Positions 23,443 through 29,607 of a stretch of DNA of 50,328 nucleotides are shown piece by piece (positions within the stretch are counted from its first letter, which is position 1; each line of letters starts with the position of its first letter). This DNA is from Parcubacteria group bacterium Greene0416_39 (GTDB lineage Bacteria; Patescibacteriota; Minisyncoccia; Minisyncoccales; UBA10102), in the NCBI GenBank assembly GCA_007375675.1, contig VMEU01000005.1:1-50328 (forward strand). The letters are read 5' to 3'. The position numbers and the translations under genes are program-made. A model generated the notes under the pieces. The model did not search any database, was not told the origin of the DNA, and worked only from the letters and a program-made list of their open reading frames with translations.

Positions 23443-23922
23443 CTACTTCCTATCAGACCCGTAGGAAATTGTCAAGATCCTATACGGGACTTTCACCGAG
23501 GAGTGAACAACTATTGTTTCTCCAATTCGGTGCCCAAGGAGTGCCTTGCCAACAGGTGACTCGTCGCTAATCTTCCCCGCAGAGGGGTTACATTCAAGGG
23601 AGCCGACGATCGTAAATTCATCTTTTTCGCCGTCAACCTCACACCACACTGTTGCTCCTAAACATATCTCTTTGCGCCTTTCTTTAGGAGGCAGGATGAT
23701 TAATTCTACGTTCTTCAGGATGTTTTCGTACTCGGCGAGCTTGGTTTCCAAAAGGGTCATGTCTTCCTGGAACGCAAGGTATTCGGGGTTTACGTCTTCT
23801 GAATGCCAAATAGAAGGCACGTCGCCTTTTGTTTTGAGCCGCTTGAATTCCACGAGTTTGTCGTGTTCTTTTTGGATGCGCTCAAGCCCTTGTTTTGTTA
23901 AGTGGAATGTTTGTTCTGCCAT
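23443..23922 (-). CDS. greA: Transcription elongation factor GreA
   Basis: This 159-aa GreA/GreB-family factor rescues backtracked RNA polymerase. The N-terminal coiled coil (residues ~8-75, LTKQGLERIQKEHDKLVEF ... EDMTLLETKLAEYENIL) has acidic residues near its tip. The C-terminal FKBP-like domain has the signature ISDESPVGKALLGHRIGETIVV (~117-138). The start is ATG at 23922 without a clear Shine-Dalgarno. About 110-200 nt of leader holds two mutually exclusive hairpins (23933-23993) and two promoters lie upstream. In E. coli greA also has a leader with early termination, so control by attenuation is likely here. Confidence 0.95.
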   Translation of the reverse strand: MAEQTFHLTKQGLERIQKEHDKLVEFKRLKTKGDVPSIWHSEDVNPEYLAFQEDMTLLETKLAEYENILKNVELIILPPKERRKEICLGATVWCEVDGEKDEFTIVGSLECNPSAGKISDESPVGKALLGHRIGETIVVHSSVKVPYRILTISYGSDRK

Positions 23923-23932
23923 GGGAATAATG

Positions 23933-23993
23933 AAATCTGGCCTTTTGGGAGGCCAGATTTGTTGACTGAAGAATTTTTCTAGTCAGCAAATCT
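23933..23993 (-). promoter_or_regulatory. Two-state leader hairpins of greA
   Basis: In the mRNA, AGATTTGCTGACT (23993-23981) pairs with AGTCAACAAATCT (23967-23955; 12 of 13). Alternatively AAATCTGGCC (23960-23951) pairs with GGCCAGATTT (23942-23933), which is perfect and followed by CATTATT. The two stems share AAATCT, so only one can form. This is the layout of an antiterminator/terminator switch directly before the greA AUG. Confidence 0.65.
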
Positions 23994-24037
23994 AGCCTTT
24001 CTTAATAATGGTTTTAGTAAGTGTAATCAAGGATTTA

Positions 24038-24067
24038 TTTATATCAGAGACCATAGACATCTGTCAA
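24038..24067 (-). promoter_or_regulatory. Proximal promoter of greA
   Basis: Minus strand: TTGACA (24067-24062), an 18-nt spacer and TATAAA (24043-24038). The expected start is near 24030, giving a leader of about 110 nt. Confidence 0.6.
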
Positions 24068-24126
24068 TAGGGGTTAAGTTTCTAAAGTATATTTCCCAAA
24101 AGACTTAATAATCTAAAGCCATATAC

Positions 24127-24154
24127 ATTCTACTACGCCAAGAACCCTTGTCAA
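24127..24154 (-). promoter_or_regulatory. Distal promoter of greA
   Basis: Minus strand: TTGACA (24154-24149), a 16-nt spacer and TAGAAT (24132-24127), just after the end of the PRTase::Lrp gene. It would give a leader of about 200 nt. Confidence 0.5.
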
Positions 24155-24168
24155 GAGCTATCAAAGGG

Positions 24169-25032
24169 TCAAGAGAGTTTGGGCGAAATTGTCTTGGGCA
24201 ATATGGGAAGCTCTCCAATAAACACCTCTATATTCTTCACCCCGGGCATTGCGCGCACTTCGTTTTCCACAAAGCTTTCTATATTTTCAATGTTATGCGC
24301 AAGAATTCCAATCCCAAGACTGTATCTTCCAGAACGCTTTGCGAGATGGTATACTTCCTGCTTCTTTTGAAATTTCTCAAGGAGTTTCTCTACGGTTTTG
24401 CTGTCTGCCTCAAGTTGAATAGCTGCAGACATGGTATAAAACCTATCTATGTTAAGCACGCCATGAATCGTCAAAATCCCTTCCCCTAAAAGATTGTCTA
24501 TCCTGTTTTTTACTGCAACCTGGCTAAGATTGATTTTTTTGCCTATTTCAGCAAATGAAATTCGCCCATTCTCGCCAAGGTATGAGATAATCTTGAGATC
24601 AAGAGCGTCAATCTCTTGCGGGTGCCAAATGGCCTCCGAGCTGTACTTCCATACCGAAAAATCTGCAAGCCCTACACGGTCAATATAGGTAGCGAACTTT
24701 ACGTCTTTAATATGGAGCCGTTCCTTGCGTACTCTCATAACCTCCATGGCTCGTTTGTACCCTTTGCCTGTAATAATATCGTTGTCTACGATAAGAACCT
24801 TGCGGCCTTCCACTTTTTTCTCATCCAACCCTTTCCCATCATCTGCCATGGTAGCAAGCGTCAAGTTTTTCTTCTTTTTGCTCAACCACTCATATAACGC
24901 AACGCCGTAAAACGTTCCGTCTGGCTGAAGGTATACAATGCAAGCATTCTCCTTGCCAAAATACTTTTCTACCCCTTTCCCCACTGCGTGAATAAACTTT
25001 TGGATAGGCTCCAGTTCTAAGAGATTTTTCAT
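24169..25032 (-). CDS. Fusion of a phosphoribosyltransferase domain with an Lrp/AsnC regulator
   Basis: The 287-aa protein joins two modules. Residues ~1-135 look like a small type I phosphoribosyltransferase, with the PRPP-binding motif KVLIVDNDIITGKGYKRA (~78-95; family VxVVDDVxxTG). Residues ~141-190 are an AsnC/Lrp winged helix-turn-helix (IDALDLKIISYLGENGRISFAEIGKKINLSQVAVKNRIDNL). Residues ~195-275 resemble the RAM effector domain, with EVRAMPGVKNIEVFIG near its end. PurR of Bacillus also couples a PRTase fold to DNA binding, but with another HTH and the opposite order. The start ATG (25032) overlaps the IMPase stop (ATGA). As the last gene of hisB-hisC-IMPase, it is a plausible PRPP-sensing regulator of that operon (inference); a catalytic role is less likely. 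Confidence 0.75.
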   Translation of the reverse strand: MKNLLELEPIQKFIHAVGKGVEKYFGKENACIVYLQPDGTFYGVALYEWLSKKKKNLTLATMADDGKGLDEKKVEGRKVLIVDNDIITGKGYKRAMEVMRVRKERLHIKDVKFATYIDRVGLADFSVWKYSSEAIWHPQEIDALDLKIISYLGENGRISFAEIGKKINLSQVAVKNRIDNLLGEGILTIHGVLNIDRFYTMSAAIQLEADSKTVEKLLEKFQKKQEVYHLAKRSGRYSLGIGILAHNIENIESFVENEVRAMPGVKNIEVFIGELPILPKTISPKLS

Positions 25033-25904
25033 GAATGTTTTTGAGCCATGTAATACCGGATAATATCGTCTCGAAGTTGCGGAGTGCAAGCCGCAATAAA
25101 GAAATCCACCTTTTCATACTGTTTGCCCGGCATAAACTCGTACTCCTTCCAGTTTCCTCTCTTGTCAACTTCTCCAATGTCACATCCAACAGATTTTGCG
25201 ATTGCAAAGCTTGGATCTATTTCCGACCTCGGCTCGTCAAACATCACATACGCATCCACCCTGCCATCTGCAAGGTACCCGTAGATGTGACTCCCCCCAA
25301 AGGGATAGAGCAATGCCTTGGAATCCATCGCTTTGATGAAATTCAAAAAGGTATTGAGAAATTTTACCGAATACTGAGAACTCATCAAATAGGTTGCCAG
25401 CGAGATGGGCCCCTTTGCGACTTTGTGCGAATGGGGAGAAATGGCGCGTTGAGCGCCAGTAGCCATGTCCAACAGGAATGTCTTCTCGCCGTCAAAAATC
25501 CATGCCTTTCCGTCTAAAATGTCTCCTATGCCCGCGCATATCGGCTTTCGTTTTTTGTCATAGAACGTTAGAGCGGTATACCACGTATGTCGAAATCCTG
25601 TAAAAAAGAGAATAGTGTTGTCAAAAGGATCTATGGAAATATAGAGGTCCGCCTCCCCCCTTCCTATCTTGACACTGCCATTTTTAGACTCAGAGAAAAT
25701 CTCTGCCTGCACTCTGTTTTTAAAGAGAAGCTTCTGAATAATCTCCTCTCCTACCCGATCAACCCGAATCTCGAGGTCTTCGGGACGCCCAGGGATCTTA
25801 CCTAAAATCTCCTTCCCTTCGCCTGCCTTTGACATTGCGCGCACCGCCTTCACGGTCTGCGTGAGGTATTCAAGGAGGATACGGTTTAATTTTTTAGTTT
25901 CCAT
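25029..25904 (-). CDS. Inositol-monophosphatase-superfamily phosphatase (possible histidinol-phosphatase)
   Basis: This 291-aa protein has IMPase/FBPase-fold metal motifs: EIFSES (~70, first Glu region), YISIDPFDNTILFFTG (~88-103; family DPLDGT with both Asp kept) and SEIDPSFAIAKSVGCDIGE (~245-263; family WDxAAG..). The Gly-Thr of DPLDGT is changed to Asn-Thr, so it belongs to a divergent subgroup. The ATG at 25904 is favoured over 25949 because the latter overlaps hisC. It sits in the his operon, 34 nt after hisC. In actinobacteria an IMPase-type HisN removes phosphate from histidinol phosphate, the step missing between hisC and hisD here, so HisN is the best guess. Other sugar-phosphatase roles remain possible. 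Confidence 0.75.
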   Translation of the reverse strand: METKKLNRILLEYLTQTVKAVRAMSKAGEGKEILGKIPGRPEDLEIRVDRVGEEIIQKLLFKNRVQAEIFSESKNGSVKIGRGEADLYISIDPFDNTILFFTGFRHTWYTALTFYDKKRKPICAGIGDILDGKAWIFDGEKTFLLDMATGAQRAISPHSHKVAKGPISLATYLMSSQYSVKFLNTFLNFIKAMDSKALLYPFGGSHIYGYLADGRVDAYVMFDEPRSEIDPSFAIAKSVGCDIGEVDKRGNWKEYEFMPGKQYEKVDFFIAACTPQLRDDIIRYYMAQKHS

Positions 25905-25938
25905 AAAGGATTTTAGTGTACTCTTTATCTGTATGGTG

Positions 25939-27000
25939 TCAACGTTCAAGCGCCTTTGAATACGCCAGAATAAACCGTTCTGTGTCCTGCACCGTTCCTA
26001 CGCTTACCCTCAAGGCTCCAAGGACGTCTCGCCTTGGTCTTACGAGAATGCCCTCGTCTCTCAGGATACGAAGTACTCGCTCGGGATCAGCTGGCTTTAC
26101 AAGGAGAAAATTTGCTTGACTCGGATAGAATAGAATATTGTGCTTTTTAAAAAACTCCTCGAGCATTGGCTTTGCGTATTTCATTACTTCTTGAATATAT
26201 GCTCTCGAATATTCAGCATTAGAAATCGCAGCTCGTATTGCAGTTGCAGCAAACATGTTTACATCATAAGGACCTCGAATTTTCATGAATTCTCTAATGT
26301 TCTGCTCTTGACTTATGAGATATCCTGCTCTTGCCGAAGCCACGCCAAACTGTTTTGAAAGGGTTCTCGTAATACAAAGGTTATTAAAATCTTTTATAAA
26401 ATCTAGGGCTGTGATGCCGGAAAACTCAAAATACGCTTCATCGTGAAGCACTACAACGTCTTTCTCCTTAGCTTTTTCCAAGATACGCCGCACATGTTCC
26501 ATTGGAATATCGCCACCCGTAGGATTGTTTGGGTTGCAAAGAACAAGAAGTTTTGGCGATGAATCAAGAAGCTCTAGAACCTCATCGGTTGGAAAGGATA
26601 GATCTGGCTCTTGATACCTTGGCTTTATGATTTCTGCTCCCTGCACAAGGGCAGACTGGTACTCCATGGCAAAACTTGGGCTCGGGATTACAACCTTGTC
26701 TCCTTTTTCAACAAATGCCCTCATCACAACATCAATCCCTTGATCGGAACCATTGGTGACCAAAACCTCTGCTGGCGCGCAGCCCGCATACTCTGCAACC
26801 ACCTCATTGAGGTTGCCATATTCTGGATATACCTGCACCCTTCCAGAATCAACAAACTCGTGAAGCGCCTGCTTTACCTTGAGAGAGGTTTCTATTGTCA
26901 TTTCGTTAAAATCCAGCAGAAGATACCCCTTGGAAGCTCTCCCTTCTAATGGAGGATTATATGACTCCATCTCTTTGATATTGTCGCGAATCTTTACCAT
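25939..27000 (-). CDS. hisC: Histidinol-phosphate aminotransferase
   Basis: This 353-aa class II aminotransferase (PLP fold type I) makes histidinol phosphate from imidazole-acetol phosphate. The sequence shows LDFNEMTIE, YPEYGNLNEVVAEYAG, VTNGSDQGIDVVMRAF (~80-95), LCNPNNPTGGDIP (~155-167), HDEAYFEF (~186-193) and the PLP-lysine in RTLSKQFGVASARAGYLI (~215-232). The C-terminal VRPRRDVLGALRVSVGT is typical of HisC. The start is ATG at 27000, 24 nt after the hisB stop. HisC-like enzymes can also act on phenylalanine or other substrates; adjacency to hisB supports histidine. Confidence 0.93.
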   Translation of the reverse strand: MVKIRDNIKEMESYNPPLEGRASKGYLLLDFNEMTIETSLKVKQALHEFVDSGRVQVYPEYGNLNEVVAEYAGCAPAEVLVTNGSDQGIDVVMRAFVEKGDKVVIPSPSFAMEYQSALVQGAEIIKPRYQEPDLSFPTDEVLELLDSSPKLLVLCNPNNPTGGDIPMEHVRRILEKAKEKDVVVLHDEAYFEFSGITALDFIKDFNNLCITRTLSKQFGVASARAGYLISQEQNIREFMKIRGPYDVNMFAATAIRAAISNAEYSRAYIQEVMKYAKPMLEEFFKKHNILFYPSQANFLLVKPADPERVLRILRDEGILVRPRRDVLGALRVSVGTVQDTERFILAYSKALER

Positions 27001-27024
27001 ATGTACCCTGAGTTTACCGAAGGG

Positions 27025-27618
27025 CTAGAGTTTCCCTTTTGTGCTTGGTAGTTCTTTTAAAAGACGCTTATCTTGGCTGCAAGCCATTTTCATTGCTTTC
27101 CCAAATGCCTTAAATAGAGATTCTGTTTTATGATGCTCGTTGCCAGGATACAGGGCGCGTACATGAAGGGTCGCCTTGAGGGAACGGGAGAATCCTTCGA
27201 AAAAGTGCTTCACGAGGTCTGACTCCAAATCGCCGATGCGCTCTTTCTTGAACTCTACGTCGAAATTGACAAACTGGCGCCCCGAAATGTCTACTGCCAC
27301 CACAGAAAGGCACTCGTCCATGGGGAACACAAAATATCCTGCGCGGTTGATCCCTTTTTTATCTCCCAATGCTTTTTCAAATGCTTCTCCTAGGGCGATA
27401 CCTGTGTCTTCTACGGTGTGGTGCTGATCAACTTCAATGTCTCCTTTCACGCGAAGCCTGAGATCAAACCCTCCATGCCGTGTAAAATTATCTAAGAGAT
27501 GGCTGAAAAAAGGAATCGGGGTTTTGATATCCCCATGTCCCGATCCCTCAAGGGTTAAATCAATGGCAATATCGGTTTCCCTTGTTTTTCTCCGATGAGA
27601 AGCTTTTCGAACCTTCAT
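27025..27618 (-). CDS. hisB: Imidazoleglycerol-phosphate dehydratase
   Basis: This 197-aa enzyme carries out the sixth step of histidine synthesis. The Mn-binding repeats are HHTVEDTGIALGEAF (~66-80) and NEHHKTESLFKAFGKAM (~159-175), plus FFSHLLDNFTRHGGFDL (~37-53) and PMDECLSVVAVDISGR (~99-114). It is a monofunctional form without the phosphatase domain, which fits a separate IMPase-type phosphatase two genes downstream. The ATG at 27618 has TATAAT 8 nt upstream, so the mRNA is probably leaderless. hisG, hisIE, hisA, hisF, hisH and hisD are not in the window, so only a fragment of the pathway is seen here. Confidence 0.96.
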   Translation of the reverse strand: MKVRKASHRRKTRETDIAIDLTLEGSGHGDIKTPIPFFSHLLDNFTRHGGFDLRLRVKGDIEVDQHHTVEDTGIALGEAFEKALGDKKGINRAGYFVFPMDECLSVVAVDISGRQFVNFDVEFKKERIGDLESDLVKHFFEGFSRSLKATLHVRALYPGNEHHKTESLFKAFGKAMKMACSQDKRLLKELPSTKGKL

Positions 27619-27657
27619 ACAAACGCATTATATCTCTTAGAAAGAGAAACGCAAGTA

Positions 27658-27686
27658 TTGACAACTTATTTAAAAAATGTTAAGAA
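27658..27686 (+). promoter_or_regulatory. Promoter of the HAD gene
   Basis: TTGACA (27658-27663), a 17-nt AT-rich spacer and TAAGAA (27681-27686), 40 nt before the ATG at 27727. A GGGGGAGG ribosome site follows. Confidence 0.5.
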
Positions 27687-27726
27687 GCAAAAAGTACGGA
27701 GTCTTGTATGGGGGAGGTTATCTACA

Positions 27727-28563
27727 ATGCAGGTAAAGACACTCGCAGGGAAGCTTCTGTCGCGTCGCCATCAAACAGCGCGTCCGGCATTGATCGTTCT
27801 TGACCTGGACCAATGTGTGGTTTGGACGGGCTATGACGCTCCGTTCGCATACTACCAAGCTCTGCCCAGGCTCAGCCGCCTTGTAATGCGTTCAAGAAAG
27901 GGCGAGCTACCTCCTATTTGCATCAATACGGGAAGGGATCGGAACTATGTGGAAGCAGTCACGTTCTTAACAGGAATTTCCGACTGGTGCGTGATTGAGG
28001 GAGGGGCTAGACTCTTCCACCCAGTAACCAAGGAAATGCAGAATAACCCCGAGATCACTCTTGAGGCGTTCAAGGCCCTCATTAAACTCCAACAGGAATG
28101 GGTGCCAAAAATCTGCGAGCGGTTCCCAGAACTTGTTCCTTATCCAGGGAAAACAGCCTACGTCACATTGGAAGTCCATCCGCATACAGCGAGAATGTCC
28201 CTGGAGGAGTACTACCAAGCAATCAAGGAAGACTTGCAACGTATGGAGCAAGGGGGGTTAATCAGCATCCAACGTTCGCAAATCGCTATTGACATAGGAG
28301 CTACTGGGAAAGAAGGCCCCATCAACAAAGGGTCTGGAATGAGGCTTCTTGCGCAAAAGACGGGAGTGCATCCAAGAGAGATGCTCGCCCTCGGAGATTC
28401 TATGTCAGACTATCCTATGATCCAGCAAGCAGGGTTTGTTGCGTGCCCCAGCAACGCAACCGCCGAGTTTAAACGGATGACCCTGGAACAGGGTGGTTTC
28501 GTCTCCGCCCGTCCGTATGTGGAAGGGGTCGTAGACGCGATAAGGCACTTCTGCCGGGGCTAG
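27727..28563 (+). CDS. HAD-superfamily phosphatase (Cof/SPP-like)
   Basis: The 278-aa protein has HAD motif I as IVLDLDQCVVW (~22-32, D-x-D), motif II CINTGRDR (~63-70), the Lys motif in GPINKGSGMRLLAQKTG (~200-216) and motif IV ALGDSMSDYPMIQQAGFVACPSNA (~223-246). The last is the signature of the Cof/sucrose-phosphatase type with a C2B cap. Such enzymes remove phosphate from sugars or nucleotides; the substrate is unknown. The ATG at 27727 has GGGGGAGG 8 nt upstream; upstream in-frame codons overlap hisB and are not used. It is a single-gene cassette with its own promoter and terminator. The final ~17 codons are repeated imperfectly just downstream. Confidence 0.88.
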   Translation: MQVKTLAGKLLSRRHQTARPALIVLDLDQCVVWTGYDAPFAYYQALPRLSRLVMRSRKGELPPICINTGRDRNYVEAVTFLTGISDWCVIEGGARLFHPVTKEMQNNPEITLEAFKALIKLQQEWVPKICERFPELVPYPGKTAYVTLEVHPHTARMSLEEYYQAIKEDLQRMEQGGLISIQRSQIAIDIGATGKEGPINKGSGMRLLAQKTGVHPREMLALGDSMSDYPMIQQAGFVACPSNATAEFKRMTLEQGGFVSARPYVEGVVDAIRHFCRG

Positions 28564-28636
28564 GACTTAATCCTGCCGGTCCGTATGTGGAAGAGGTCAT
28601 AGACACGATAAAGCACTTCTGCCGGGGCTAGGACTT
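28511..28636. repeat. Direct duplication of the 3' end of the HAD gene
   Basis: A 58-nt unit (28511-28568) is repeated at 28579-28636, with a period of 68 nt. The copies differ at four positions, all G in the first and A in the second. The copy carries the codons for PYV-E-V-D-I-HFCRG and the stop, plus the start of the terminator stem. Confidence 0.85.
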
Positions 28637-28663
28637 TAAATCCTGGCCCCGCCTTTTTTTATT
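28623..28663 (+). terminator. Terminator of the HAD gene
   Basis: CGGGGCTAGGA-ctttaaa-TCCTGGCCCCG (28623-28651) then CC and seven T. The 3' half also encodes the last residues (KKGGARI) of the convergent kinase-like gene. Confidence 0.9.
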
Positions 28664-29607
28664 TCAGAAGACAGCCTCAAAGCCCCTTGGGTGCCTCGTT
28701 GGATATATCTACGGAAGTACGCGCGTTCTTTCTTTGGTACGCTAGAATACCGCAACACTCCCCACCAGATTCCCACCAGCAAGGCAGTAATCACCGCCCA
28801 ATAAATTTGGCTGCGGTCGAGTTTCTTTTTGTATACTTTGTCTGCGACAGAAAGAAAACGTTCGAACGTTTTTCGCTGTATTCGCGGCGGATTAAAAAAA
28901 CTGTCTCTGAAAACATACCCTAAATCGTAGAAGATTCCTCCTTTTTTGTTAAAACCAGCGTATTCAAAATCCAAAAGGTATATACGATTGTTTTTGTCAA
29001 CGATAAGGTTTTGCAACAGGAAATCGTTATGCGTAGAAACCCCCTTGCTGGTCGACTTAAGCTCTTTCTCTGCCTTTTTCTCAATGTTTCTCAGCTCTTG
29101 TATTGCACCACTATTCAAAAGCTTGCCGAGCTGATGCTTACTTGCTTCTCCACGGTACTTTGCAATCTCATCACGGAACACATTGTACGTGTTTACAAAC
29201 TTTACCCTGCTGGTATGGAAGGTATAAAAAAGCTTCGCTAACTTCTGTTGGTACTTTTTCTGCCTGAACTGTCGCATAGTAAGCTCTTCGCCTGGAATGT
29301 ATTCTGTCACCATGGTTCCGTCTGGAAGATCGTACTGTGTTTTATTTTTTGTGTTTAAAATATTCTTCTTTGAAAGAACATAGATAAAATACTTTGGCAG
29401 AATACGCTGAACCTTTTTATTGCGGGAAAGTGCGAGGATATTCTTTCCTTCTGTTTTCCTGTCCAATACGCTTTCCCACGGGAGACGTACAAAAAACTTC
29501 TTTGCCTGAAAACTCACCACATAGTTTCTATTGGTCTGCCCGCCTGCTCTTTTCGCGCGAAAAGGCTCAGAAAAGAGTTTTTTGAGGTAGAGGAGATCTT
29601 TCTTCAT
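28636..29607 (-). CDS. Choline/aminoglycoside kinase-like phosphotransferase
   Basis: This 323-aa protein has the ChoK/APH fold. A nucleotide-loop-like stretch GGQTNRNYVVSFQAKKFFVRLP is at ~26-47, the Brenner catalytic loop is STHNDFLLQNLIVD (~190-203), and LLDFEYAGFNKKGGIFYDLGYVF (~211-233) supplies the DFE metal site. Members phosphorylate choline, ethanolamine, thiamine or sugars (LicA type, envelope decoration). The ATG at 29607 has GGAG close upstream and overlaps the EndoQ 3' end by 41 nt. It ends inside the HAD terminator. The C-terminal region contains a hydrophobic WAVITALLVGIWWGVL segment. The substrate is not assigned. Confidence 0.8.
   Translation of the reverse strand: MKKDLLYLKKLFSEPFRAKRAGGQTNRNYVVSFQAKKFFVRLPWESVLDRKTEGKNILALSRNKKVQRILPKYFIYVLSKKNILNTKNKTQYDLPDGTMVTEYIPGEELTMRQFRQKKYQQKLAKLFYTFHTSRVKFVNTYNVFRDEIAKYRGEASKHQLGKLLNSGAIQELRNIEKKAEKELKSTSKGVSTHNDFLLQNLIVDKNNRIYLLDFEYAGFNKKGGIFYDLGYVFRDSFFNPPRIQRKTFERFLSVADKVYKKKLDRSQIYWAVITALLVGIWWGVLRYSSVPKKERAYFRRYIQRGTQGALRLSSEIKKGGARI

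Noticed and set aside
24169-25032. ATP phosphoribosyltransferase (HisG) for the PRTase-like domain
   Set aside because: HisG has a different fold and length; the PRPP loop here is of the type I kind and is fused to an Lrp-type regulator.
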